From positions 1-64,000 of the forward strand of contig JAONMX010000001.1 of assembly GCA_028378565.1 (NCBI GenBank): a stretch of DNA of 64,000 nt. The letters run 5' to 3'. Shown here in pieces: positions 18,905-28,691 of the stretch (its first letter is position 1; each line of letters opens with the position of its first letter). A model generated the notes under the pieces. The model had not been told where the DNA came from and made no database searches. It saw nothing but the letters and a program-made list of their open reading frames with translations. Source of the DNA: Bacteriovoracaceae bacterium. GTDB lineage: Bacteria > Bdellovibrionota > Bacteriovoracia > Bacteriovoracales > Bacteriovoracaceae. Position numbers and translations under genes: made by a program.

Positions 18905-18938
18905 ATGCCCTGGCTTCATGCGAAGCTCAGGGCAATAA
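18905..18938 (-). terminator. Rho-independent terminator downstream of flagellin 1
   Basis: tgccctg...cttc-atg-cgaag...cagggca with a T-run on the minus strand. Confidence 0.8.
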
Positions 18939-18949
18939 AAGAAAGTTTA

Positions 18950-19783
18950 TTATCCAAGTAACTTAAGGGCTATGTTCGGAGCTTGGTTTGCCTGTGACAA
19001 TACCGAAGTTCCTGCCTGAACTAGGATGTTGTTCTTAGTGAGGTCAGCTGTTTCAGCTGCCACATCAACATCTCTAATTCTTGAGTTCGCTGCACTAAGG
19101 TTCTCATCAGTAACCGCCAAGTTATTAATCGTTGACGATAATCTGTTTTGAGTTGCACCAAGTTCAGCTCGCACACCGTTAATTTGCACCAACGCATTAT
19201 CAAGTTTTTGTAACGTGACTTGCGCGCCCTCTTTGTTGCTAACGGTTTCCCCAGTAAGACCGAGTGAGACAAGCGTTGCATTCGCTTTTGTACCGTCGTA
19301 GGTAAGGCGATCAAGAATTGGGTCATTGTTGACACCGACTTGAAAGTCGAGAATTCCGCCTGAACCATCAAGTAAGTTGGTCCCGTTAAACTCTGCAGAT
19401 CTTGAGATCCTGTCGATCTCTTCTTTGAGTTGTTGGAATTCGATGTCTGTAAATCCACGTTCTTTCTGCCCTATCGTATCAGAAGCTGCTTGTACCGCTA
19501 GTTCTCTTAATCGAATGACGATATTTGAGATTTCGCTTAACCCGCCTTCTGCGGTTTGTATCATTGAGATCGCATCATTTGCGTTTCTCTTTGCTTGTCT
19601 AAATCCTCTTATCTGAGCTTTTAGTTTTTCACTTATTGCTAATCCAGCTGCATCATCACTCGCTTTAGTTACACGTTCTCCTGATGATAACTTTCTTAAG
19701 TTATCGCCAACTCTTCTGTTCGACTGAGCTAGTGAACGTTGTGCGGACAATGAAGCCGTATTCGTATTAATTCGTAATCCCAT
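18950..19783 (-). CDS. fliC: Flagellin (copy 1)
   Basis: [54 protein letters not shown]; conserved C-terminus. Confidence 0.97.
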   Translation of the reverse strand: MGLRINTNTASLSAQRSLAQSNRRVGDNLRKLSSGERVTKASDDAAGLAISEKLKAQIRGFRQAKRNANDAISMIQTAEGGLSEISNIVIRLRELAVQAASDTIGQKERGFTDIEFQQLKEEIDRISRSAEFNGTNLLDGSGGILDFQVGVNNDPILDRLTYDGTKANATLVSLGLTGETVSNKEGAQVTLQKLDNALVQINGVRAELGATQNRLSSTINNLAVTDENLSAANSRIRDVDVAAETADLTKNNILVQAGTSVLSQANQAPNIALKLLG

Positions 19784-19785
19784 GA

Positions 19786-19803
19786 TTAATCTCCTTCTAA
19801 CAT
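19786..19803 (-). CDS. Putative leader mini-ORF MLEGD* upstream of flagellin 1
   Basis: Minus-strand AGGAGG-N6-ATG TTA GAA GGA GAT TAA TC ATG (flagellin start). Confidence 0.45.
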   Translation of the reverse strand: MLEGD

Positions 19804-19809
19804 CTCTTA

Positions 19810-19840
19810 CCTCCTGTAAAATCCAAGGACATCCGTGTCC
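19810..19840 (-). promoter_or_regulatory. Candidate CsrA-binding leader elements of flagellin 1
   Basis: Minus-strand hairpin GGACA-CGGA-TGTCC (core ACACGGATGT) and ACAGGAGGT overlapping the upstream SD. Confidence 0.45.
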
Positions 19841-20024
19841 CGGTGACTTATTAATATTAGTTTTTCAATTCATTAAAAATTTCGAATAATACAACTTTCT
19901 TTTTAAATTTCTTATTCGTTTTTTATTCAGCAACTCGCTATTGCAGGGTAGTTCGTCGCTTGTTTTTAATTATCCTGTTGCTTTCAACATGTAACACTCC
20001 TAGTGTTTTACAATTAACGTTCTA

Positions 20025-20873
20025 TTACCCTTGCGCAGCTGACTGAATTAAGCTCAGTGCATTCTTCGTTGAGGCATTGGCCTGTGATAATACTGAAGTA
20101 CCAGCACTCATAAGAATGTTGTTCCTAGTTAATTCAGCAGTTTCAGCGGCAACGTCAGTGTCTCTAACACGGGAGTTGGCAGCAGATAAGTTTTCAATAC
20201 TTACCGCAATATTATTTACTGTAGACTGTAGTCTGTTTTGAAGAGCACCAAAATCCGCTCTAATACCTGAAACAGAAATAATTGCTTGGTCAATTGAAGA
20301 TAAAGAGTTCTGTGAAGAGATCTTATCAGCAACTGAAGCAAGATTTAGCCCAAGAGCCGCAACGTTAACGTCAGCACTTGAAGCATCAAACGTTAATCTA
20401 TCACTTATAGGGTCATTTCTCGTTCCAATTTGGATATCAAAAACAGCACCAGTACCATTTAATAATGGAACACGGTTAAATTCTGTTGAGTTGGCAATAC
20501 GATCAATTTCTGATGTAAGTTGCTCAAATTCAACATTAAGAAACTTTCTTTCAGTACCACCGATGGTATCCGAAGCAGCTTGTACGGCAAGTTCTCTTAG
20601 CCTAATCAAGATGTTTGAAGTTTCAGATAAAGCACCTTCAGCAATTTGAACTAATGAAATACCATCTTCAGCATTTCTTTCAGCCTGCTTAAGACCTCTA
20701 ACCTGTGCCTTTAAATTTTCTGAGATTGCGAGTCCGGCAGCATCGTCACCAGCTCTGTTGATTCTTTGTCCTGAAGACAATTTCTCTAGCGATTTATTCA
20801 TCGCAAGTCGCGTTCCTCTCAAATTTCTTTGAGCGTTTAGGGACGCTACGTTCGTATTAATTCGAAGTCCCAT
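20025..20873 (-). CDS. fliC: Flagellin (copy 2)
   Basis: [54 protein letters not shown]. Confidence 0.97.
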   Translation of the reverse strand: MGLRINTNVASLNAQRNLRGTRLAMNKSLEKLSSGQRINRAGDDAAGLAISENLKAQVRGLKQAERNAEDGISLVQIAEGALSETSNILIRLRELAVQAASDTIGGTERKFLNVEFEQLTSEIDRIANSTEFNRVPLLNGTGAVFDIQIGTRNDPISDRLTFDASSADVNVAALGLNLASVADKISSQNSLSSIDQAIISVSGIRADFGALQNRLQSTVNNIAVSIENLSAANSRVRDTDVAAETAELTRNNILMSAGTSVLSQANASTKNALSLIQSAAQG

Positions 20874-21136
20874 TGTATCCTCCTTGATATCGGGTTCTAG
20901 TCAGATTCCTTCTAACCAGCGAATTGGTTAACTTAACCAAATCCTTCATAACTCTTTTCGACCCAACGCAATACTTCTTAATTTAATTGTTGAATTATTA
21001 GACAGCAGGCAGATCTTGCCTTTGTGAGGTTAACTAACTGAATTTAAAGACTTATTTTACCTTCAAATGAGGCCTATAACAGAGTAAAATACTAATTCAC
21101 TGTAAAATAATTAATCAATTCCTCAAGGAAAGTGTC

Positions 21137-22090
21137 ATCGAGTTTAAAAATTTAAAAGATAACCCTGAAAAAGAGCAAGAGTTCTGTAACTTAATAGAGA
21201 CATCATTTAAGTACGATGAATATAACTCATATAAGGATGACTTCTTCCCCCTCTTTATAGATGAAAATTTGCAACACTGCCATTACCTAGAGATAGAAGG
21301 AAAGATTGCTGCAACAATTGCTCTTTATAAGACACATTTAATATTCAAAGGAAAAGAGTTACCGGTTACTTTTATTGGAGGCATTGCAGTTAATGAAGAG
21401 TTCAGAGGTCACGGCGTCTTTAAAATGTTCTTCTCTAAATTATTGAATGAATATCACAAGACGACCGCTCTCTTTATCTTGTGGACTGGTGATCCTGAAA
21501 TTTATGAAGCATGGGAATTCTTTCCATTTGGATATATCTGCGAGCAACCAATTACAAACCCTGCCAAAACACTTACTACCAGTGGATGGAATGAAGAAAT
21601 ACAGTCATTAATTAAAACTCAATATAATGAACTCAGCAATCAGTACATCATTCATAACCGCTCAGAAAAATTTTGGAAATCTATGTTTCAAAACTATAGT
21701 GCTAAAGTTTTTACTAATGATGAGCAAACTGAATACGCTATTTGCTCGAAAGGTTTCGATTTAAGAGGTATTTGCCATGAAAGCACCTCTTTAAAGAGTC
21801 CTAGCTTTCAAGTGGAAGCGAGTTCCTTTTGGTCACCTGAAATTAATAATGAGCTTGCTGGAAGATATATGGGCTTTTTGAAGTTATCAAATATTGATCT
21901 TCTTAACGAGTGGTTAAAAGAAATTGGATCCGGACTGCAACTCGCCAGTAAAACATCATTTCTATTTAATGAAGAAGTTTTTAATTTATCACAACAAGAG
22001 GTTATTCAAGGAATATTTGGCCCCGCTTGGTTTGATGAGATTAAAGCAGAGCTGCCACCAATTTGGATCGGTGGCCTAGACTCTATTTAA
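21137..22090 (+). CDS. GNAT-family acetyltransferase-like protein; ORF-track start (TTG at 21269) is probably too short
   Basis: GGIAVNEEFRGHGVFKMFFSKLLNEY GNAT motif; open frame upstream reads IEFKNLKDNPEKEQEFCNLIETSFKYDEYNSYKDDFFPLFIDEN with aagga 7 nt before ATC at 21137. Confidence 0.75.
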   Translation: MEFKNLKDNPEKEQEFCNLIETSFKYDEYNSYKDDFFPLFIDENLQHCHYLEIEGKIAATIALYKTHLIFKGKELPVTFIGGIAVNEEFRGHGVFKMFFSKLLNEYHKTTALFILWTGDPEIYEAWEFFPFGYICEQPITNPAKTLTTSGWNEEIQSLIKTQYNELSNQYIIHNRSEKFWKSMFQNYSAKVFTNDEQTEYAICSKGFDLRGICHESTSLKSPSFQVEASSFWSPEINNELAGRYMGFLKLSNIDLLNEWLKEIGSGLQLASKTSFLFNEEVFNLSQQEVIQGIFGPAWFDEIKAELPPIWIGGLDSI

Positions 22091-23801
22091 ACTTTTTAAT
22101 TCTTTTTGATGCTAGACCAAACGCTACTAGTGATAGCGACCAGAAAACCCAAGTGATTGTAGGAATTGAACTTGCACTCACATTACCACTTGCTTTGAGA
22201 AACTCATTTCCTGAAACAAGAAAAACACAGCAAAGAGCAATATAACCTAAGAATAAAATAGAAGAGTTTATTTTCTTGAGCGGTCGATCTAACCCTTGCA
22301 AATTTAAATCAAAGGCATAACCTTTCTTTGACCATTGCTTTAGAAACCATTTGATATGTCTTGGAATAACTCTACCAGAACCTAATAAGTCCTTTGCCGC
22401 CCAAAGAGATTCCTCTATTAACTCTTCTTTTGAAAAACTATCTTTTATAATACCTTCTATATCATTTTCCATCATGGCATAGATATCAAAGTCCTGCCCT
22501 ACTGATCGTCCGACTCCGTCTAGAGTAATGAGTGCTCTGAAAACAATAAACCATTCTCTTGGCAGAAAAAGTTGGTGATGTTTAAGGGTATTAATCACTT
22601 CCTGAAAGAGCTGAGCAAAGTCAGTTTGTTGAACCGTGAGACCAATATAAGGACTAAGAACATCTCTTACATCACTAATCAGTCCATCAATATCTGGAAT
22701 CTCTTCGTACTCGGCAACATCTAAAAACTCATAAACGATATGTTCATAGTTAAAAGTAAGTAACGAATAAACAATGGCCACAAAGTTCTTACGACCCTTT
22801 TTCGATAGTGTTCCCATTAGACCAAAATCAATCAGTCCAATTCGTCCGTCCTCTAGTAAGAAAAAGTTTCCACCGTGAAGGTCCGCATGAAAGAAACCAT
22901 CTTTTAAAAACGTTTTAATAAAAACATTGAGGCCCTTATCTAGTTTTTCTTCTAATTCGTCTTTGTATTTTAAAATATTCTGTTGATCACTAAAGGCAAT
23001 CCCCTTTAGTCTTTCCATGACAATTAAGTTTTCAGAACTAAACTCTTCATACATCTTAGGTAGATAAATGATATCTGTAGCATTATGTCCTTCAATGACT
23101 TTCCTAAACCTTTCACAATTCTGTACTTCAGTGAAAAGGTTTAGCTCTCCTTGAAGAGACGCTGAAAAGTCTTTAAGAATTCTAGTGACTCCAAGATATT
23201 TAACTTCATCACTAATTCTTTCCGCTTGCCCAGCAAGAAACCTCATAATAGAAAAGTCAGTAATCATTGTTTTTTCAATTCCAGGTCTTCTCACTTTAAT
23301 GACGACATCTTCACCTGAAAGAAGTTTTCCTTTGAAAACAACTCCGATACTAGCTGTTCCAATTGGATGCTCATCAACAAATTCAAAAACCTCATCAATT
23401 GGCTTTTCAAGACTTAGTTCAATACTCGATTTAAGTTCTGAAAAAGGAATAGGTTTTACCTTATCCCTTAAAATCTTCATTTCATTAATAAATGATTGAT
23501 CAAAGATATCTTCTCGACTACTAAGAAGTTGTCCGAGTTTAATAAAAGCTGGACCTAACTCTTCAAAACATAAACGTAAACGATAACCTAGGATATGAGA
23601 CCAATCCATATCGCCTTTTTCTTCTAGCTCTTTTTTAATACTTTTCTTTGACTTTGGAAGAACGACATTTAAACCTGGTATTAAATTAAGACCAATAAAC
23701 TCATCAAAACCATGCTTTCCAAAAATGACAGCGATCTCTCTCATTCTTGAAACATTTCTTATGGTTTTGTGAATTCCAATCCCAGTTTTAATAATATCCA
23801 T
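22083..23801 (-). CDS. ABC1/AarF/UbiB family protein kinase-like
   Basis: GPAFIKLGQLLSSREDI, GTASIGVVFKGKL, GFFHADLHGGNFFLLEDGRIGLIDFG. Confidence 0.93.
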   Translation of the reverse strand: MDIIKTGIGIHKTIRNVSRMREIAVIFGKHGFDEFIGLNLIPGLNVVLPKSKKSIKKELEEKGDMDWSHILGYRLRLCFEELGPAFIKLGQLLSSREDIFDQSFINEMKILRDKVKPIPFSELKSSIELSLEKPIDEVFEFVDEHPIGTASIGVVFKGKLLSGEDVVIKVRRPGIEKTMITDFSIMRFLAGQAERISDEVKYLGVTRILKDFSASLQGELNLFTEVQNCERFRKVIEGHNATDIIYLPKMYEEFSSENLIVMERLKGIAFSDQQNILKYKDELEEKLDKGLNVFIKTFLKDGFFHADLHGGNFFLLEDGRIGLIDFGLMGTLSKKGRKNFVAIVYSLLTFNYEHIVYEFLDVAEYEEIPDIDGLISDVRDVLSPYIGLTVQQTDFAQLFQEVINTLKHHQLFLPREWFIVFRALITLDGVGRSVGQDFDIYAMMENDIEGIIKDSFSKEELIEESLWAAKDLLGSGRVIPRHIKWFLKQWSKKGYAFDLNLQGLDRPLKKINSSILFLGYIALCCVFLVSGNEFLKASGNVSASSIPTITWVFWSLSLVAFGLASKRIKKFK

Positions 23802-23832
23802 TCCTACTCCTTATATTAGTTTTATATTTTAT

Positions 23833-24435
23833 ATGTTCTTGTTAAGTAGGTGTAATTTTTTTATTTCGCCATGCATCCAATCAACATCATACCTTAGCCA
23901 AATTCCTCAAAAAATGTTAACTTTTAAAGCTGTGAAAACGTTAATACTTTGTACGATATTCATTTTGACCAATAATCTATTTGCAGCCGAGACCTGTAGT
24001 AGGGTCGCTGTCATCAACTATCAAGATGTCTTAGTTGATACCGATAGTAGTCAAAAAGGGGAAGGCTTGAGATATCATCTTGAAAAAGATGCTATTGCTA
24101 AGTCATATCTTGATACCTATCAAGAAGGATCAAGAATTCAGTGGCCTAATGCTATCTTGGGTACTGTTGGTACAGGTATGGTGATAACTAGTTTTTTAAC
24201 AGCATCAACCAATAACAATAGAAAAACTTTTCTCATTGGTGGCTTAACGATGATTGCGATTAACTTTTTAATGGCAAGAACTCTAGAGAGGACAAACGAG
24301 CAAAATCTTTTAACTGCTATCGATGAATATAATAAGCGAAATTTGCCCAAAATATTTTTTAGCGCCTCTGGTGAAGATGAAAATTCTGACAAGTCTGACT
24401 ATGGTGTTTCAGTAAATAAAGAGTGGAGCTTTTAA
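23833..24435 (+). CDS. Hypothetical exported/membrane protein (a later Met may be the true start)
   Basis: Internal MLTFKAVKTLILCTIFILTNNLFAAETC signal-peptide-like segment and later hydrophobic segments. Confidence 0.6.
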   Translation: MFLLSRCNFFISPCIQSTSYLSQIPQKMLTFKAVKTLILCTIFILTNNLFAAETCSRVAVINYQDVLVDTDSSQKGEGLRYHLEKDAIAKSYLDTYQEGSRIQWPNAILGTVGTGMVITSFLTASTNNNRKTFLIGGLTMIAINFLMARTLERTNEQNLLTAIDEYNKRNLPKIFFSASGEDENSDKSDYGVSVNKEWSF

Positions 24436-24743
24436 TGAGTGCAGCAGAAAGTGAAATTGTTTTATGTTATAAGTGTAATAGCGAAACAGAGATTATGACT
24501 GACTCAAAGGTTCATCGTAGTGAAGAATGTCCAAAGTGCTTTGCTTCGCTCCATTCTTGTATGATGTGTTTTTTTTATGACAAGACAGCCTATAATGAAT
24601 GTCGTGAACCAATGGCCAATAGAATACTAGAAAAAGAAAAAGCAAATTTTTGTGAATTCTACAAATTAAAAGGAAGCGCTGCTGAGGGCGATAAAAAAGA
24701 AAACTTAATGGATGCCGCCAACGCTCTATTCAAAGATAAGTAA
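24435..24743 (+). CDS. Small Cys-rich, zinc-ribbon-like conserved protein
   Basis: LCYKCNSE...EECPKCFASLHSCMMCFFYD; CxxC pairs; upstream of greA. Confidence 0.65.
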   Translation: MSAAESEIVLCYKCNSETEIMTDSKVHRSEECPKCFASLHSCMMCFFYDKTAYNECREPMANRILEKEKANFCEFYKLKGSAAEGDKKENLMDAANALFKDK

Positions 24744-24757
24744 AAAAGGATTTAAAA

Positions 24758-25237
24758 ATGAGTCAAAAGCAAATGCCTATAACGAAGATTGGATATGATA
24801 AAGTTCAAAAAGAATTAGATCATCTTGTTAAGGTTGAAAGAGAAGAAATAAAAATAAAAATATCAGAAGCAAGAGAGCTTGGTGATTTAAAAGAAAATGC
24901 TGAATACCATGCGGCTAAAGAAAAGCAAGGGCATATTGAAGGTAGAATCTCGCAACTACAAGCGACAGTAGGTTCGGCCAATATCATTGACCCTTCCACT
25001 GTTGTTTCGGATAAAATCGTTTTTGGTGCAACAGTCACTCTGACAGATGTAGATAAAGATGAAACGGTTAAGTACCAAATCGTTGGTGAAGATGAGTCTG
25101 ATCTTAAAAATGGTAAAGTTTCTTTTAAAAGCCCACTTGGTGCAGCACTGATTGGAAAAGAAGAAGGTGACACTGTTACTGTAAAAGCACCTAAGGGTGA
25201 TATTGAATATGAGGTAGAGGCTATTGAGTACATTTAG
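24758..25237 (+). CDS. greA: Transcription elongation factor GreA
   Basis: MPITKIGYDKVQKELDHLVKVEREEI...ARELGDLKENAEYHAAKEKQGHIEGRI. Confidence 0.97.
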   Translation: MSQKQMPITKIGYDKVQKELDHLVKVEREEIKIKISEARELGDLKENAEYHAAKEKQGHIEGRISQLQATVGSANIIDPSTVVSDKIVFGATVTLTDVDKDETVKYQIVGEDESDLKNGKVSFKSPLGAALIGKEEGDTVTVKAPKGDIEYEVEAIEYI

Positions 25238-27347
25238 CGTCGACTGGAATTCACCGATCAAGGGGCTCTTTAGTTCTAAGACCCCTTCCAAAACTGTCCT
25301 AAAATTAAATGAAGCCGGCTTTCACACCCTAAAGGATCTCCTTTGGATTATCCCTCTTAGAGTTTACGAGCTTCCTAACTTTAAAACATTCTCTTATGCT
25401 CAAAGTGATTCTATTTTCCGTGGTATGGGAGAAGTTATAAGTCTCCAGCATAAACCAAACTTTAATAAGACGGGAAAAGGACGTGCTCCACTTTCAAATA
25501 TAACTCTACATATTAAAGATCGCTACAGTAACGAAACTCTCACGTTAAAATGGTTCAACTGCTACCCTTCAATGATTCAAAAAGTTGAAACGATGAAGAA
25601 TATTTCTTTTATTGGTGAAGTTAGTGAGTACATGGGGCAGAAACAAATTGTTAATCCAGACATTGATTCTCTTTTAGACCAAGAGTACCAAAGGGACATT
25701 AGCTTCTGGGATAGTATTCCCACTTCTATTAAGGTTCAATACCCTACTGTTAATTCAATAGGTCCGGCACACATTACAAAGCTATTTAAAAAAATCCCAG
25801 AACACCTCTGGGATCATATTGTCGATCCTCTTGAATCAATTCAGGAGAAAACTCAATTACTAAATCTCACTCAGGCATTTAAATGCTTACATGGAAAGTT
25901 GGACTATAAAGAAGTTCTTAAATTAAGAAATCAATCAGAAGAAAGGCTTATATTTGAAGAATTTTTTCAAGATCAAGTTAAACTTCTTACTCGAAAAAAC
26001 ATTTTGCATCATAAAAGTGGATTAGAGATTAAGACTGAAGATAGTTCTCTAAAGAAATATAAAGAGATCTTTCCTTATGAACTTACCACTGATCAAGAAA
26101 AAGTAACTCAAGACATCCTAGAGAACCTTTCATCTGGGCATCCTATGATGAGGCTTGTGCAAGGAGATGTAGGAAGTGGAAAAACATCTGTCGCCATTCT
26201 TGCAGCACTCATAACCATAGAAAAGGGTTTTCAAGTTGCTCTCATGTGCCCAACTGAATCTCTTGCTCTTCAACACTATATGACTATTACCGAATTATTT
26301 AATGGTTTAGATATAAAAGTTGGACTTTTGCTAGGAAGCCAGAAGCCCAGTGATAAAAAACAAACTCAAGAAAAAATTAAATCGGGTCAGTATCAGTTCA
26401 TCATAGGAACTCATTCACTTTTCCAAAAGTCTGTTGAATATCATAACTTAGGTTTATCAATCATCGATGAGCAACATAAGTTCGGAGTCAATCAGAGGAT
26501 TAGTCTTACTGAAAAAAATGAAGGCTCACACTGCCTCTTAATGTCAGCAACGCCTATTCCAAGATCACTTTCTCTCACTCAGTACGGAGATCTAGATATC
26601 TCAGTCATTAAGTCCATGCCAAGTAATCGTAAGGGAACTAAAACAAGAATCGTAACACCTGAATCTTTTGATAAATTCTTAACCTTTCTTAATACTAGAG
26701 TATCTATGGGAGAGCAGGCATATGTTGTAGTGCCTGCTATAACAGAAAGTGAAACACAGGATATAACAAACCTTGAGAGTGTGCTTGATCGTTTCAAAAA
26801 GTTTTTTCCAAACTATTCAATAGAAGGCCTTCATGGACAACTGTCTAGTGAAGAAAAACAAAGAACATTTCTAAGTTTCAAAGAAAACAAAATACAAATA
26901 CTGATAGCCACTTCAGTTATAGAAGTAGGGATTAATGTAACAAACTCAACCATTATGGCCATCATGAATCCGGAGCGATTTGGTCTATCTTCTCTTCATC
27001 AACTTAGAGGAAGAGTAGGACGTGGCAAGAAGCCTGGTTTTTGTTTCCTAGTAAATGACAAAAAGATCTCACCGACAAGCATGGAAAGACTACGGGTTAT
27101 TGAAGATAATACCGATGGATTTATTATTTCTGAAGAAGACCTTAGAATTAGAGGCGAGGGAAATATCTTTGGCGTTCAACAATCGGGCGAAACATCTACT
27201 AAGGTTTTGGCCAATTTTATTACCCATCAGCCAATACTTGTTAAAGCCAGAGAGGTAGCACAAGAGCTATTTTCATCAAATCACCCTATTATTGAGCACT
27301 ATACTGAGCAGTTTAAGAATAATCCTCATATTACTAAAACGGTTTAA
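25224..27347 (+). CDS. recG: ATP-dependent DNA helicase RecG
   Basis: LVQGDVGSGKTSVAILAAL, IDEQHKFGVNQR, LRGRVGRGKKPGFC; overlaps the greA 3' end. Confidence 0.95.
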   Translation: MSTFSVDWNSPIKGLFSSKTPSKTVLKLNEAGFHTLKDLLWIIPLRVYELPNFKTFSYAQSDSIFRGMGEVISLQHKPNFNKTGKGRAPLSNITLHIKDRYSNETLTLKWFNCYPSMIQKVETMKNISFIGEVSEYMGQKQIVNPDIDSLLDQEYQRDISFWDSIPTSIKVQYPTVNSIGPAHITKLFKKIPEHLWDHIVDPLESIQEKTQLLNLTQAFKCLHGKLDYKEVLKLRNQSEERLIFEEFFQDQVKLLTRKNILHHKSGLEIKTEDSSLKKYKEIFPYELTTDQEKVTQDILENLSSGHPMMRLVQGDVGSGKTSVAILAALITIEKGFQVALMCPTESLALQHYMTITELFNGLDIKVGLLLGSQKPSDKKQTQEKIKSGQYQFIIGTHSLFQKSVEYHNLGLSIIDEQHKFGVNQRISLTEKNEGSHCLLMSATPIPRSLSLTQYGDLDISVIKSMPSNRKGTKTRIVTPESFDKFLTFLNTRVSMGEQAYVVVPAITESETQDITNLESVLDRFKKFFPNYSIEGLHGQLSSEEKQRTFLSFKENKIQILIATSVIEVGINVTNSTIMAIMNPERFGLSSLHQLRGRVGRGKKPGFCFLVNDKKISPTSMERLRVIEDNTDGFIISEEDLRIRGEGNIFGVQQSGETSTKVLANFITHQPILVKAREVAQELFSSNHPIIEHYTEQFKNNPHITKTV

Positions 27348-27390
27348 ATTACCTACTCTCAAATTGACCAAACTTTGATAAAATATATTT

Positions 27391-27807
27391 ATGATCTTTC
27401 TAGAAATTCTAAATTCACCGGACAAAGACTTTCTTGCTCCATATGAGTTTTATTTTAAAACAATAAGTATTGGTAGCTCCAAGAGATCAAATCTATATCT
27501 CCCGTTTCCTGGTATTAAAAACTATCACCTCAAACTTAGTCTTATTAATGATAATAAAGTAGCAGTCAAAAATATCGATGCTAAACATTACTATTCAAAT
27601 GGTAAAAAGATTGAAGGTGAAAAGCTCCATACTGTCGGAGATATTTTAAAGATCGGCCCCGTAGAGCTGAAGATCATTCAATTAAACCTTTCCATTATTC
27701 CAGTTACTGACTATAAAAAGCTTTTTCAAGAAGCTTATGAAAGAGGTTCTCAAACGGAGTTCTTTTTAGAACAACTTGAGAAAGAACTCAATAATCTGGA
27801 AGACTAA
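27391..27807 (+). CDS. FHA-domain-like protein
   Basis: ISIGSSKRSNLYLPFPGIKNYHLKLSL...KIEGEKLHTVGDILKIGPVELKI. Confidence 0.75.
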   Translation: MIFLEILNSPDKDFLAPYEFYFKTISIGSSKRSNLYLPFPGIKNYHLKLSLINDNKVAVKNIDAKHYYSNGKKIEGEKLHTVGDILKIGPVELKIIQLNLSIIPVTDYKKLFQEAYERGSQTEFFLEQLEKELNNLED

Positions 27808-28691
27808 TGCTAGAAAATTTTAAAACAAATTATTTTTACTCAACACAAGGTTTTAGAATTCTTTATCATACAAATTTTAAATCTTCTGATCTTCTCAACA
27901 ATGATAGGGTTTTAGTTTTTAACTATGGCCTCGTATGTAGTAACAGCCATTGGGAAAAGCAAATCCCTTTCTTTCACGCCTTAGGATATAAAATACTTCT
28001 CCATGATTATCGCTTTCACTTCTCATCAAGTTCTAGTGACAGTATCGATGATTGTAATTTTAAAGGTATTATCAATGACCTTCATGATTTAATGAATGAG
28101 CTCAAAATTTCAAACTCCATTATGATTGGTCATAGTATGGGAGTAAATATTACTCTTGAATATGCTTATCGATATCCTGAACGAGTCGATTCAATGGTTT
28201 TAATTAGTGGAACAGTCTTACCACCACAAGACATTATGTTCGATACAAATACAATGGAATTAATAACTCCATATATCGAATGGTTTTCTAATACTTATCC
28301 AAAAATTCATGAAAAACTTTGGACAACTTCCTACCTTAATCCAGTCATTAGGTTCATGGTCAGAAAAGGTGGCTTCAACATGGAAAAAGTTCCAGATGAG
28401 TTTATCCAAATATATATGAAGCGAATTGGAGAATTATCTCCTGATATTTTTTTAAAGCTTTTAAACGAGATGAAAGAGCATGACATTGCAGGGAGACTAT
28501 CTGCAATCAAGGTAAAAGCATTAGTCATCGGTGGTGACAAAGATCAAGTTATACCAAATTATCTACAGGACATATTAATCGATCGATTAGAAAACTCAGA
28601 ACTGTATATTGTAAAAGATGGTAGCCACGTTCCACAAGCGGACTTTCCTGAAAGTATTAATCAAAGAATTTTTCAATTTATAGAGAAATAG
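27807..28691 (+). CDS. Alpha/beta hydrolase
   Basis: MIGHSMGVNITLEYAYRYPERVDSMVLISG nucleophile elbow; GGDKDQVIP; DGSHVPQ. Confidence 0.9.
   Translation: MLENFKTNYFYSTQGFRILYHTNFKSSDLLNNDRVLVFNYGLVCSNSHWEKQIPFFHALGYKILLHDYRFHFSSSSSDSIDDCNFKGIINDLHDLMNELKISNSIMIGHSMGVNITLEYAYRYPERVDSMVLISGTVLPPQDIMFDTNTMELITPYIEWFSNTYPKIHEKLWTTSYLNPVIRFMVRKGGFNMEKVPDEFIQIYMKRIGELSPDIFLKLLNEMKEHDIAGRLSAIKVKALVIGGDKDQVIPNYLQDILIDRLENSELYIVKDGSHVPQADFPESINQRIFQFIEK

Noticed and set aside
19021-19458. 145-aa minus-strand ORF inside flagellin 1 in another frame
   Set aside because: Out-of-frame shadow of the strongly conserved flagellin coding sequence; low-complexity composition without recognisable domain
24820-25233. 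137-aa ORF antisense to greA
   Set aside because: Ser/Thr-rich translation typical of antisense shadow of a conserved gene; greA is clearly coding
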